DNA from: Sinomonas sp. P10A9 | Lineage (GTDB): Bacteria > Actinomycetota > Actinomycetes > Actinomycetales > Micrococcaceae | DNA: 64,000 nucleotides | Reading direction: 5' to 3' | Assembly: GCF_041022165.1 (NCBI RefSeq) | Contig: NZ_CP163302.1 | Coordinates: forward strand, 3,844,001-3,908,000 | Shown: positions 17,607 to 26,260 of the stretch, one piece after another | Numbering within the stretch: position 1 is the stretch's first letter | Layout of the letters: every line of letters begins with the position of its first letter | The notes under the pieces: generated by a model | The model's input: the letters and a program-made list of their open reading frames with translations, nothing else | Database searches by the model: none | What the model was told of the DNA's origin: nothing | Position numbers and translations under genes: made by a program

Positions 17607-18788
17607 GTGCTGTTCAGCGATGAGGAATACCGGGCGCGGCTCGCGGGCGTGCGCCAGCGGATGGGGAGACAGGGCCTGTCCGCCCTGCTGGTCACCGATC
17701 CAGCGAACATCTACTACCTGACCGGCTACAACGCCTGGTCGTTCTACACTCCTCAGGCTGTCTTCGTCCCGGCCGAGGGGCAGATGCTGCTTTTCACCCG
17801 CGCAATGGACGCCGGCGGGGCCTTCCGGACCGCCTGGCTGCCACCGGACTGCATCTCCGGCTACCCGGAGCAGTACGTGCACCAACCGCACATCCATCCG
17901 TTCGATTGGGTCGCGGGCTCCCTGCGCGACCGCGGGCTCGTCGCCGCCGCCGCGGGAGGCTGCGTTGGCCTGGAGATGGACTCGCACTTCTTCTCCCCCA
18001 AGGCGTACCGTGCCCTCCTCCATGCCCTCCCCGAGTGGACGCTCGTCGACAGCTTCGAGGTGGTCAACTGGGTACGGTCCGTGAAGTCACCCGCCGAGAT
18101 CGAACTCATGCGCAAGGCGGCCAGCGTGTGCGGGGCGGCGATGCAGGCTGCTGTCGACACGATCGCGGCCGGAGTGCGGCAGTGCGATGCCGCCGCGGCG
18201 ATCAGCCAGGCGCAGATCGCCGGCAGTGACGGAGTGGACGGGGACTATCCGGCCATCGTCCCCATGCTCCCGACCGGCGAAGCGGCGGACACGCCGCACC
18301 TGACGTGGAGCGCTGACCGGTTCGAGGAGGGCCAAGCCGTCGTGATCGAGCTCGCGGGGGCGCACCGCCGCTACCACGCGCCGCTCGCGCGCACCGTCTC
18401 CCTCGGCCGGGCGCCCGATCGCCTCGCGAGGCTCGCCGACGCCGTCGCAGAGGGTCTCGACGCCGTCCTGGGCGAAGTCCGCCCCGGCGTCGCGGTCCGC
18501 GACCTTGCCAAAGCGTGGAACAGGACGCTCGCGAGGCACGGGATGGAGAAGCCGTCGCGCATCGGCTACTCGATCGGCGTCGGCTACCCGCCGGACTGGG
18601 GCGAGCACACGATCTCCATCCGGACCGAAGACGAGACGGTCCTCGCCGAGAACATGACATTCCACCTCATCGGCGGCATGTGGATGGACCGCTACGGCTA
18701 TGAACTCTCGGAATCGATCCGAGTGACATCAGACGGAGTGGAGGCCTTCACACGCTTCCCACGCGAACTCCTCCAGAAGGGACGCTGA
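17607..18788 (+). CDS. doeA: M24 family hydrolase, ectoine hydrolase (DoeA/EutD)-like
   Basis: 393 aa: creatinase N-terminal domain (about 1-150) and pita-bread C-terminal domain. The sequence carries the hallmarks I know from ectoine hydrolases: LTGYNAWSFY, YPEQYV, DYPAIVPMLPTG, PHLTW, RYHAPLARTV, YPPDWGEHTISIR and TFHLIGGMW. Ectoine hydrolase opens the cyclic amidine of ectoine to N-acetyl-diaminobutyrate. As in that subfamily, the usual M24 metal ligands are replaced (IELAG and YHAP where IDLG and SD occur). GTG 17607 has GAGG six bases upstream. First gene of a three-gene operon behind operator O1. A different M24 substrate remains possible. Confidence 0.72.
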   Translation: MLFSDEEYRARLAGVRQRMGRQGLSALLVTDPANIYYLTGYNAWSFYTPQAVFVPAEGQMLLFTRAMDAGGAFRTAWLPPDCISGYPEQYVHQPHIHPFDWVAGSLRDRGLVAAAAGGCVGLEMDSHFFSPKAYRALLHALPEWTLVDSFEVVNWVRSVKSPAEIELMRKAASVCGAAMQAAVDTIAAGVRQCDAAAAISQAQIAGSDGVDGDYPAIVPMLPTGEAADTPHLTWSADRFEEGQAVVIELAGAHRRYHAPLARTVSLGRAPDRLARLADAVAEGLDAVLGEVRPGVAVRDLAKAWNRTLARHGMEKPSRIGYSIGVGYPPDWGEHTISIRTEDETVLAENMTFHLIGGMWMDRYGYELSESIRVTSDGVEAFTRFPRELLQKGR

Positions 18789-18791
18789 TCC

Positions 18792-20039
18792 ATGTCCATC
18801 GACAATTTCGCCCGCCTCTCCACTGAGAGCCTCCCTCTCGCAGAGCGCGCCAGCAGCCTCGTGGGGTCCGTCATCGACTCGAGCACCTCGCTGCTGGCCT
18901 CCATGAAGCATGACATCGTGCGCTTCGCGATGGGCTCCCCTGCCAATGAGGCGGTCCCGCTGGAGGAATTCAGGGAGATCGCAGGCCAGGTCATGGGCTA
19001 CGGCTCCATGACGTACGGGGCAACCGAGGGCGAGCCCGAGCTCCTCGAGGCGCTCGTCGGATACCTCTCCGGAACGAGCGATCCGACCGAGGGGGAACGC
19101 GTCACGATCACGGCCGGGGGCATGCAGGGGCTGGACCTAGCGTGCAAGATCTTCATCGATCCCGGTGACCTCGTCATCGTCGAGAGCCCCACGTACACGA
19201 ACGGGAGCGCCACGGCGCTGAGCTACGGCGCTCAGCTGCTCGAGGCTCCGCTCGACGAGAACGGCCTCGTCGTCGAGGCCCTCCCTGAGCTTGTCGCGGC
19301 CGCCGGGCGGACGCCCAAGGCGATCTACACCATCCCGAACTTCCAGAACCCGTCGGGCACCACGATGTCCCTCGAGCGCCGGGAGCTCCTGCTCGAGCTC
19401 GCGCACCAGTGGAACGCCGTCATCATCGATGACGACCCCTACGGGCTCCTGCGGTTCGAAGGGAAGGACCTCCCGAGCCTCCAGGCCCTCAGCCCCGGGG
19501 ACCCGCTCCTCTTCTCCGTGCGCACGTTCTCCAAGATCCTTGCTCCCGGTCTGCGTGTCGGATGGGTCGACACCCACCCCTCATTGCGCCAGCTCGTGAT
19601 CAACGCGAAGCAGGCGATGGACACGTGCACCAATGTTCCGGCACAGCACATCGTGGCCGAGTTCATCCGTCGGGGACGCCTAGACAGCCATCTCGCGGGG
19701 CTGCGCTCCGAGTACCGGCGCCGCAAGGACGCCATGCAGGCCAGCATCCGCCGGCATCTCGGCGAGCGGGTTGTCAGCACGGATCCCGAGGGTGGCTTCT
19801 TCCTGTGGCTGACCCTCCAGGGGGACGACGCATGCATCTCGACTCGGCGCCTCTTCGAGACGGGGCTGGCCGAGGGAGTCGCCTTCATCCCGGGGCCAGC
19901 GCTGTCCGCCGAGGGGAGGTTCGACGACGCGTTGCGGCTCTGCTTCGCCACGAGCACCCCCGAACGCACCGACGAGGGAATCCGGCGGCTTCGCAGGGCC
20001 ATGGATCTCGAACTCGCAGGGCTTGAGGGGGGCCTGTGA
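18792..20039 (+). CDS. PLP-dependent aminotransferase, class I/II
   Basis: 415 aa fold-type I aminotransferase without a DNA-binding domain. Motifs: FAMGSPANE, NFQNPSGTTMS, the Asp in IDDDPYGLLRF and the Schiff-base Lys in RTFSKILAPGLRVGW (about residue 250). It starts three bases after the M24 gene stop, with AGAAGGGA inside that gene as ribosome-binding site, so the two are translated together. By position it should transaminate an amino acid released by the M24 or M20 enzyme, with 2-oxoglutarate or pyruvate as acceptor; this is inference. It is closest to the aminotransferase half of MocR-type proteins. Confidence 0.82.
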   Translation: MSIDNFARLSTESLPLAERASSLVGSVIDSSTSLLASMKHDIVRFAMGSPANEAVPLEEFREIAGQVMGYGSMTYGATEGEPELLEALVGYLSGTSDPTEGERVTITAGGMQGLDLACKIFIDPGDLVIVESPTYTNGSATALSYGAQLLEAPLDENGLVVEALPELVAAAGRTPKAIYTIPNFQNPSGTTMSLERRELLLELAHQWNAVIIDDDPYGLLRFEGKDLPSLQALSPGDPLLFSVRTFSKILAPGLRVGWVDTHPSLRQLVINAKQAMDTCTNVPAQHIVAEFIRRGRLDSHLAGLRSEYRRRKDAMQASIRRHLGERVVSTDPEGGFFLWLTLQGDDACISTRRLFETGLAEGVAFIPGPALSAEGRFDDALRLCFATSTPERTDEGIRRLRRAMDLELAGLEGGL

Positions 20040-21229
20040 ACGTGAGCACTTCGCTCGAGGATCGGGTCCTCGAGCTGATCACAGAGGACGACGTCGTATC
20101 GCTCGCCCGCGCCCTCATCGCGGCTGGCGGGGAGAATCCCGGCGGGACGGAGGAGGCCACCGTCAATGTCCTCGAGGCCTTCTGCCTTGGCGCGGGCCTG
20201 GCCACCGAGACCGAGCTCGTCGCGCCGGGACGGCCCAACTTCACGGCGGTCCTGCGGGGCGGCGACCGGCCCGGTCTCCTGTTCCTGGGCCACTCGGATG
20301 TGGTCCCGGCCGGCGGCGGCTGGGAGGGGTCGCCATTCGATCCGTCCGAGCGCGACGGCCGGCTGTACGGACGCGGATCGACGGACATGAAGGGCGGTCT
20401 GGCCGCAGTCGCTGTCGCGCTCAAGGCTCTGAAGGAAGCTGGCGCCGACCTCCCCGGAGACGTCACACTGGCGTGCACGGTGGATGAGGAAGACCTCGGC
20501 CTCGGAATCCGCGCCTATACGCTCGCCCACGCCGGGGAGCGGTTCTCGGCGTGTATCGTCGCCGAGCCCACAGACCTCGACACAGTCATCGGCTGCCGGG
20601 GAGACAGCTACTTCGACGTCTCCGTGGACGGCATGTCTGCTCACTCCGGCAGACCCGAGGACGGTCGGAATGCGATCGACGCGGCGGCCAGGATCATCGA
20701 GCTCGTCAGGGAGGACCACCGCACGCTCCAGGCGGACCGGGACGCCCTGCTCGGCGCCGGGAGCTGGAACGTCGGTCTGATCGAGGGTGGGAGCGGCACG
20801 TCCATGGTGGCCGGAGAATGCCACCTGTCTCTGGACCGCAGGCTCATGCCCGACGACGATCCCCACGCGATCCTCGAAGCGCTCCGTGGGCGGATCTGCG
20901 CGGCCGGAATCGATCGGGACGGGATCACCGTCACTGCCAGAGTCTCGATGGAGATGCCGGGATTCCGCACGCCGGCGAACCATCCTCTCGTGACGAGCAC
21001 GGTCGGCGCTCTGGCCGACTGCGGTATCGAGAGCAGGATCGGAGGCTGGACGGCGGCCTGCGACGGCGGGTTCATCGCCCGCGACTTCGGCGTGCCCACA
21101 ATCGTCATGGGACCGGGCGGCCTCAATGACCAAGCACACCAGGTCAACGAATCGGTGAGCATCGCCGAACTCCTGACGGCGGCTCGCGCCTATGCGCTCC
21201 TGTGCCTGCGGGACTGCGCCAGCCCGTAG
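20036..21229 (+). CDS. M20 family deacylase/peptidase (ArgE/DapE type)
   Basis: 397 aa two-zinc hydrolase. His86 in LGHSDVVP, Asp117 in GRGSTDMKGG and the Glu151-Glu152 pair in TVDEEDLG are the metal ligands and catalytic base, with the lid domain at about 190-300. Family members remove acetyl or succinyl groups from amino acids. GTG 20036 overlaps the TGA of the aminotransferase (GTGA), so translation is coupled. In ectoine catabolism the N-acetyl-diaminobutyrate deacetylase (DoeB) belongs to another family; this enzyme is well placed to do that step here, but this is inference. Confidence 0.8.
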   Translation: MNVSTSLEDRVLELITEDDVVSLARALIAAGGENPGGTEEATVNVLEAFCLGAGLATETELVAPGRPNFTAVLRGGDRPGLLFLGHSDVVPAGGGWEGSPFDPSERDGRLYGRGSTDMKGGLAAVAVALKALKEAGADLPGDVTLACTVDEEDLGLGIRAYTLAHAGERFSACIVAEPTDLDTVIGCRGDSYFDVSVDGMSAHSGRPEDGRNAIDAAARIIELVREDHRTLQADRDALLGAGSWNVGLIEGGSGTSMVAGECHLSLDRRLMPDDDPHAILEALRGRICAAGIDRDGITVTARVSMEMPGFRTPANHPLVTSTVGALADCGIESRIGGWTAACDGGFIARDFGVPTIVMGPGGLNDQAHQVNESVSIAELLTAARAYALLCLRDCASP

Positions 21230-21251
21230 CCGTCCTGTTTCAGTTGGATGA

Positions 21252-21282
21252 GACGTCCCCGGTCAGCCTGACCGGGGACGTC
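21252..21282 (+). terminator. 14-bp hairpin after the M24/AT/M20 operon
   Basis: Perfect arms 21252-21265 and 21269-21282 with a GCC loop, 22 bp after the M20 stop. Confidence 0.75.
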
Positions 21283-21335
21283 GCCGCTTTGCCCTTCCCA
21301 CGTTTCCTGTCCGCACACGGCAGAAGAGCTGGCAT

Positions 21336-21375
21336 GCAGAAGAGCAGCGGCCAACTTCGGCCGCTGCTCTTCTGC
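21336..21375 (-). terminator. 17-bp hairpin after the ABC transporter operon
   Basis: Perfect arms 21336-21352 and 21359-21375 with a 6-nt loop, 32 bp beyond the stop of the ATPase gene on the minus strand. Confidence 0.78.
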
Positions 21376-21407
21376 TCCGGCGGCTGCCGGTCCCGTCCTT
21401 CAGCCCC

Positions 21408-22223
21408 TCAGTGCTGGAGTACCGCGCGAAGGAATGTCCTGGTCCGATCCTCGAGTGGGTTCTTGAAGATCCGTTCCGGGGGCCCGCTCTCGACAGCGCG
21501 CCCGTGGTCGAACATCACGACCCTGTCGGAGATCTCCTCGGCGAAGCGCATCTCATGGGTGACCATCAGCATCGTCATGTCCGTGCTGTGCGCCAGGTTC
21601 CGGATGACGTTGAGGACTTCGCCGATGAGCTCCGGGTCCAGCGCCGACGTGGGTTCGTCGAAGAGCATGACCTTGGGTCGCATGGCCAGCGCCCGGGCGA
21701 TGGCCATGCGCTGCTGCTGGCCACCCGAGAGCTGTGGCGGCGTATGGCTCATGTGCTTGCCGAGGCCCACGAGGTTCAGCAGGTCCGCGGCCCTGTCCCG
21801 TGCCTCCTTCCGGTCCATCCGCAAGACGTGGACCGGGGCCTCCATGACGTTCTCCAACGAGGTCATGTGGGGGAACAGGTTGAACTGCTGGAACACCATG
21901 CCGATCTTCCTCCGCGTTTGGCGGAGCTGACGGGTTTCCCGGGCCTTCTCGCCGTCCGCGACGCTCCACAGGACGTCGCCGTCGACGGTGACGGTTCCTT
22001 CCGTGGGCGTCTCCAGGGTCATCAGGATCCTGAGAATCGTGGTCTTGCCCGAGCCGGAGGGCCCGATGATGGAAACCTTCTCGCCCGGACGGACGTCGAA
22101 GTTGAGCGACTTCAGAACCTGATTCGAGCCCCAGCTCTTGCTGACGTTGTCGAACCGGATGATCGGGTCGGGGTCGAGGGCGTCTCCCGCACGGACGGGA
22201 CTGGGCTCAATGCTGGGGCGCAT
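21408..22223 (-). CDS. ehuA: Amino-acid-type ABC transporter ATP-binding protein, EhuA-like
   Basis: 271 aa. Walker [10 protein letters not shown] (54-62), signature LSGGQQQR, Walker [14 protein letters not shown] and the switch His in VTHEMRFA are intact. The region FDNVSKSWG followed by [14 protein letters not shown] recalls EhuA of the ectoine/hydroxyectoine importer; related GlnQ-type ATPases look similar. It powers the importer formed with the two permeases and the binding protein upstream in the same operon. Its start overlaps the end of the second permease gene by 17 bp. Confidence 0.8.
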   Translation of the reverse strand: MRPSIEPSPVRAGDALDPDPIIRFDNVSKSWGSNQVLKSLNFDVRPGEKVSIIGPSGSGKTTILRILMTLETPTEGTVTVDGDVLWSVADGEKARETRQLRQTRRKIGMVFQQFNLFPHMTSLENVMEAPVHVLRMDRKEARDRAADLLNLVGLGKHMSHTPPQLSGGQQQRMAIARALAMRPKVMLFDEPTSALDPELIGEVLNVIRNLAHSTDMTMLMVTHEMRFAEEISDRVVMFDHGRAVESGPPERIFKNPLEDRTRTFLRAVLQH

Positions 22224-22863
22224 AGCGCCGCTCCAATCTGTTGACGAGGCGTGATGAGGGGTAGCTGATCAGCAGGAAGAGCAGAGCTGCGATCGTGAGG
22301 GGCTCGAGGTAGCGGAAGTTCGAGCTGCCGATGGCCTGGGCCGTGGCTAGAAGCTCCACAACCGTGATCGCAGAGAGCACGGCGGAGTCCTTGAACATCT
22401 GGATGAGGTAGTTCCCCAGCATCGGCACGACCATGCGCAGCGCCTGGGGCAGAATGATGCGTCCCCAGATTCGCACTGGCGGCAGACCGAGCGCCGTGCA
22501 GGCCTCCCACTGCCCTGTATGGACGCCTTCGATGCCGCTCCGGTACACCTCTGCCATGTAGGCGCTGTAGTTGATCCCGATCACCACGGCACCGGTGACA
22601 AAGGCGTCGGCGCTGACCCCGTAGGCCGGCAGGACGAAGAACGCGCAATATGCCTGCACCAGCAGCGGGGTCCCGCGGATGAAGACGATCACGAAGGAGG
22701 CGGTGTGGGACACCACCGGGATGGCAAGCCTTCGGAGGATCGCCAGGGCGAGGCCCAACACAGCGGCGATGAGGGTGCCGAGCAAGGTGATCTCCACCGT
22801 GACCTGCAGTCCCTGCAGCAGATCGGGGATGACCGAGACGGCGAAGTCGTTGTCCCAGATCAC
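22207..22863 (-). CDS. ehuD: Polar amino-acid-type ABC permease, EhuD-like
   Basis: 218 aa HisM/GlnP-type permease with about five transmembrane segments. [12 protein letters not shown] near the first conserved loop and the EAA loop [20 protein letters not shown] (contact with the ATPase) are present. The start GWD-like MIWDNDF and QWEA loop recall EhuD. GTG 22863 overlaps the preceding permease stop (GTGA), so translation is coupled. It should form the membrane channel together with the other permease. Confidence 0.8.
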   Translation of the reverse strand: MIWDNDFAVSVIPDLLQGLQVTVEITLLGTLIAAVLGLALAILRRLAIPVVSHTASFVIVFIRGTPLLVQAYCAFFVLPAYGVSADAFVTGAVVIGINYSAYMAEVYRSGIEGVHTGQWEACTALGLPPVRIWGRIILPQALRMVVPMLGNYLIQMFKDSAVLSAITVVELLATAQAIGSSNFRYLEPLTIAALLFLLISYPSSRLVNRLERRYAPQH

Positions 22864-23561
22864 GCGACACCCGCCTCGGCCAGTTGGCGAGCCTCACGCC
22901 GGCCCGCTGTCCTGGCCTTCCGATCAAGGCTGAAGCGCCGCTCCAGCATCCCGACCACGAACGTCAGGACAGAGGACAGCAGGAAGTACATCACGAGAAT
23001 GGTGAGGAAGACGGCCGTCGTCTGGCCGGTGGTGTTCCTGATCATCTGCGCCCGGAATGTCAGGTCTGCAACCGTGACGAGGGAGACCAGGGACGTGTTC
23101 TTCAGCAGGTCCACCATGATATTCCCCAGCGGCGGCAGCATGGCCGGGATCGACTGGGGCAGGATCACCCGGCGCAGGCGGAGCGCAGGGCCCATTCCCA
23201 AGGCCACGCAGGCCTCGGTCTGCCCTTTCGGGCGGGCCACGATGGCGCCGCGGACAACTTCCGCCGCATAGGCGCCCTCGTTCAAGCCCAAGGCCAAGAC
23301 GGCCGCCGTCATCGGAAAGAGCTGGATCCCGAAGAAGGGCAACGCGAAGAAGAACCAGAACATCTGCACCAGCAGCGACGTCCCGCGGAACACCTCGATG
23401 AAGACGCCTGCGGGCCATCGGAGGTACCAGGGCGTCGAGAGGCGCGCCATGCCAGCCGCAAAGGCGACGACGACACAGACGATCCCACTGAGAACGGTGA
23501 CCAGGACAGTGGTCCAGAGCCCTTGCCAGAGCAAGGGTGCGTATTCGAAGACTACGGACAT
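22860..23561 (-). CDS. ehuC: Polar amino-acid-type ABC permease, EhuC-like
   Basis: 233 aa HisM/GlnP-type permease. EVFRGTSLLVQMFWFFFALP is the conserved first-loop region and EACVALGMGPALRLRRVILPQ the EAA loop. I chose ATG 23561 because GGGGAG lies six bases upstream; a longer in-frame start at 23642 would overlap the binding-protein gene. Second gene of the operon, after the binding protein. It should form the heterodimeric channel with the next permease. Confidence 0.8.
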   Translation of the reverse strand: MSVVFEYAPLLWQGLWTTVLVTVLSGIVCVVVAFAAGMARLSTPWYLRWPAGVFIEVFRGTSLLVQMFWFFFALPFFGIQLFPMTAAVLALGLNEGAYAAEVVRGAIVARPKGQTEACVALGMGPALRLRRVILPQSIPAMLPPLGNIMVDLLKNTSLVSLVTVADLTFRAQMIRNTTGQTTAVFLTILVMYFLLSSVLTFVVGMLERRFSLDRKARTAGRREARQLAEAGVA

Positions 23562-23595
23562 GGGCTGCTCCCCTTCGGATGAGAGTCCGGCCGCA

Positions 23596-24486
23596 TCAGC
23601 CCGCGGTCTGGCATAGTTCCTGCGTGGTGACTCCTTGGACAACGGAGGGATCGAAGCCCCACTTCTTGAGGATGTCCGAGAAGTCGTTTGTCTGTTTGAA
23701 CGCGGTCAGCTCCTTGTTGTAAGCATCGTGGAACGAGGCGTCCGACTTGCGGAAGGCGGCGCCGGACCCCGTCCGGGGCGCATCCTTGAGCGCCTCGGAG
23801 ACGTCGAAGCCCGCGTCGTCCTTGGCCAGGGCCCGCAGCGACAGCGTTGGGAGCAGAAAGGCGTCAGCGCGGTTGGCCTTGATCGCCTCGATGCCGCTGC
23901 GGCCGTCGGCGACCTTCACCTGCTGGGCGTCGGGGACCTTCGCCGTCTTCAGAATGCCCTCCTCGAAGCCGCCGGGGAGGACGGCAATGCGCAGGCTCGG
24001 ATCTGCGGTGATCGAGGCGACGGACGTGATGCCCTTGGGGTTGCCCTTGGGAGTCCCGAAGGACTCGGTGGAGACGATGACCGGTTCCGAGTAGTCGACC
24101 TGTCCGCAGCGCGACTGCTTCATGAAGAGGCCCGCCGCGATGACGTCCCAACGGTTGGCGTCCAGCCCCGGGATCATTGACGCGTACGGAGTCACGACGC
24201 CCTGGATGTCCTTGATGCCCATGCGCTGGCACACAGCGCGGAGCACGTCCGGCTCACACCCGCTCACCGTCCCATCAGTGCCGACCTGCGTATAGGGCGG
24301 TTCGTTCGCGATCGCCACGCGCAGGAATCCCTGCGACTTTGCGGTATCCAGCAGCTTCCCTGCGGGGGACTGGGGGGATCCACCCGCCGGAACGGTCGAA
24401 CACCCGCTGGCCCAGCCAGCGAGAGCTGCTCCTACGGCAGCCACGCCTGCGCTGCGCAGCACGTTCCTCCGCGAGAACTCCATCAT
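23596..24486 (-). CDS. ehuB: ABC transporter substrate-binding lipoprotein, EhuB-like
   Basis: 296 aa. A Tat-like SRRNVLR motif and the lipobox ASGC (Cys about 29) give a lipid-anchored extracytoplasmic binding protein of the SBP_bac_3 family. LRVAIANEPPYTQV, GVVTPYASMIPGLDANRWDVIAAGLF and the KGNPKG stretch resemble EhuB, which binds ectoine and hydroxyectoine through aromatic residues. ATG 24486 has GGAG six bases upstream. First gene of the importer operon, behind a promoter whose -35 overlaps operator O2. A general polar amino acid ligand is the main alternative. Confidence 0.75.
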   Translation of the reverse strand: MMEFSRRNVLRSAGVAAVGAALAGWASGCSTVPAGGSPQSPAGKLLDTAKSQGFLRVAIANEPPYTQVGTDGTVSGCEPDVLRAVCQRMGIKDIQGVVTPYASMIPGLDANRWDVIAAGLFMKQSRCGQVDYSEPVIVSTESFGTPKGNPKGITSVASITADPSLRIAVLPGGFEEGILKTAKVPDAQQVKVADGRSGIEAIKANRADAFLLPTLSLRALAKDDAGFDVSEALKDAPRTGSGAAFRKSDASFHDAYNKELTAFKQTNDFSDILKKWGFDPSVVQGVTTQELCQTAG

Positions 24487-24555
24487 TGTCTACTCCTATT
24501 CGGCCGGCCGTGCCAGCGTGGGTTCGAGGAGCCACCTCCTGTGACTTGCGCTACA

Positions 24556-24588
24556 AACCTATGGTTGGTCTGTAGCATTGTCAACAAT
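24556..24588 (-). promoter_or_regulatory. Importer promoter overlapping operator O2
   Basis: On the minus strand TTGACA (24584-24579), a 17-bp spacer and TAGGTT (24561-24556) form a good promoter for the binding-protein gene. The operator palindrome ATTGTCAACAAT (24577-24588) covers the -35, so a bound repressor would block RNA polymerase. The remainder of the 273-bp gap holds the hairpin at 24661. Confidence 0.72.
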
Positions 24589-24660
24589 ATAAATGTAGAC
24601 ATTAGGTTACGTGGCGCGATGGCTCCCATTGCTCGGCATGCACGGGTGGGAAGGGCACGC

Positions 24661-24705
24661 AGCGGGCGTGGCCACGGCAGCATCGCTGCCGTGGCCACGC
24701 CCGCT
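24661..24705 (-). terminator. 21-bp hairpin after the ProP-like gene
   Basis: Perfect arms 24661-24681 and 24685-24705 with an ATC loop, downstream of the minus-strand symporter gene; the strongest hairpin in the window. Confidence 0.8.
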
Positions 24706-24759
24706 GGAGGCACGCCGGAGGCGAGGGCCGACGTCGACCCTCGTCCGCCGGCTAAGGGT

Positions 24760-26184
24760 TCAGCTGTTCCGCGAGAGAACCCTCCGCGAGTTCCCCGCTG
24801 CGGCCCGGGGCTTGGCCTCGGGTAGTTCTGTGCCCCGGAGCGAGGCGCCGACGGTCTCCCGCATGAACCGGACGGCGACGAGGCCGACAATGCATGCGCC
24901 CATCATCGTGAACGCCGGGAACAGGTCATTGTGGAAGGCGTCGATGCCAGCCTGGTTGTACAGCGGGGCCGTACCACCGAACAGGGACGTCGCGACGTTG
25001 TAGGTGATCGCAAATCCGGCGTAGCGGACCTGGGTCGGGAACATCGCCGGGAACGTGGCCGAGATGGTGGCGAGCTGCGGGATGAAGAGCAGGCCTAGCA
25101 CGGCGAAGGCGAGCAGTGCCAGCCAGAACCCGTGGGCCATGAGCATGAACATCGGGACCGCCATCACGAACAGGCCGATGAGGGAGGCATACCACATGGG
25201 CTTGCGTCCGACCCTGTCCGAGAGCGCACCGGCGAACGGGATCACGAGCATCATCACGAACTGCGCGACGAACATGATGGTAAGCACGGTCTGGTTGGGC
25301 AGCCCCGCAACCCCCTCGAGGTACGTCGGCATGTACGTCAGGAGCGTGTAGTCCACGACGTTGAGGGCAATGACCAGGCCGGCGAGCGTGAGCATGCTGG
25401 GCCAATACTTGATGACCAGGTCTCGGAGTCCCATAGTCGCGGACTTCTCCGCCTTGCCGGCCGCCTCAAGTTCCTCGAAGACGGGCGTCTCCGCTAGACG
25501 GGTCCGCAGGTAGAGTCCGACGACGCCAAGCGGCACTGCGAGCAGGAACGGGACACGCCAGCCCCAGTCGTTCATGCCCTGACTGCCCACGAACGTCTCG
25601 CCGAGAAGCACGACGAGGGAACCGAGGGCGAAACCGGCCAAGGTTCCGAACTCGAGGAAGCTGCCGAAGAAGCCGCGCTTGTGGTCGGGGGCGTACTCGG
25701 CCATGAAGGTCGCGGCGCCACCGTACTCCCCGCCCGTCGAGAACCCCTGGATGGCGCGAAGGAGGATCAGGAGGACGGGCGCCGCGAGCCCGATGGCGCT
25801 GACTGTGGGCAACAAGCCGATGCAGCACGTCGCGCCCGCCATGAGGATGATCGTGAGGGCGAGGACCCGCTTGCGTCCGAACCGATCACCCAGAGGCCCC
25901 CAGAACATTCCGCCGAGAGGGCGGATGAGGAACGAGAACGCAAAGGTGCTCAGGGCCAGGAGCGTGCCGGCCTGGCCGGGGAAGAAGTTGTGGGTGATAT
26001 ATGTGATCGAGACGGCGTAGACGCCGTAGTCGAACCACTCGGTGGCGTTGCCAATCGCCGATGCTGCCACGGCCTTGCGGATCGTCTTCGCATCGGGGGC
26101 TGGACGGTGCACGCCCACGGTCGACGGCGCGGCCGCCGATGCGTCATGCTCCCCCTGCTGGGGGCCTGCGTGGTGGGTATTCAT
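24760..26184 (-). CDS. MHS family (ProP-like) MFS symporter
   Basis: 474 aa, twelve transmembrane segments. ASAIGNATEWFDYGVY, FLIRPLGGMFWGPLGDRFGRKR and GFSTGGEYGGA are hallmarks of the metabolite:H+ symporter family that includes the compatible-solute transporter ProP; it lacks ProP's long coiled-coil C-terminus. I chose ATG 26184 because GGAGG lies five bases upstream. It follows the amidase gene by 76 bp on the same strand, so the two probably form an operon under operator O3. A second uptake route for the regulon substrate, or an exporter of a product, is the likely role. Confidence 0.82.
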   Translation of the reverse strand: MNTHHAGPQQGEHDASAAAPSTVGVHRPAPDAKTIRKAVAASAIGNATEWFDYGVYAVSITYITHNFFPGQAGTLLALSTFAFSFLIRPLGGMFWGPLGDRFGRKRVLALTIILMAGATCCIGLLPTVSAIGLAAPVLLILLRAIQGFSTGGEYGGAATFMAEYAPDHKRGFFGSFLEFGTLAGFALGSLVVLLGETFVGSQGMNDWGWRVPFLLAVPLGVVGLYLRTRLAETPVFEELEAAGKAEKSATMGLRDLVIKYWPSMLTLAGLVIALNVVDYTLLTYMPTYLEGVAGLPNQTVLTIMFVAQFVMMLVIPFAGALSDRVGRKPMWYASLIGLFVMAVPMFMLMAHGFWLALLAFAVLGLLFIPQLATISATFPAMFPTQVRYAGFAITYNVATSLFGGTAPLYNQAGIDAFHNDLFPAFTMMGACIVGLVAVRFMRETVGASLRGTELPEAKPRAAAGNSRRVLSRNS

Positions 26185-26260
26185 GGATGCCTCCATTGGA
26201 TGGATGGTCGGCGACTGCGAGCCGACCGGTTGGGATTGGAAGTCGGTAGGCAGAGGTGGG

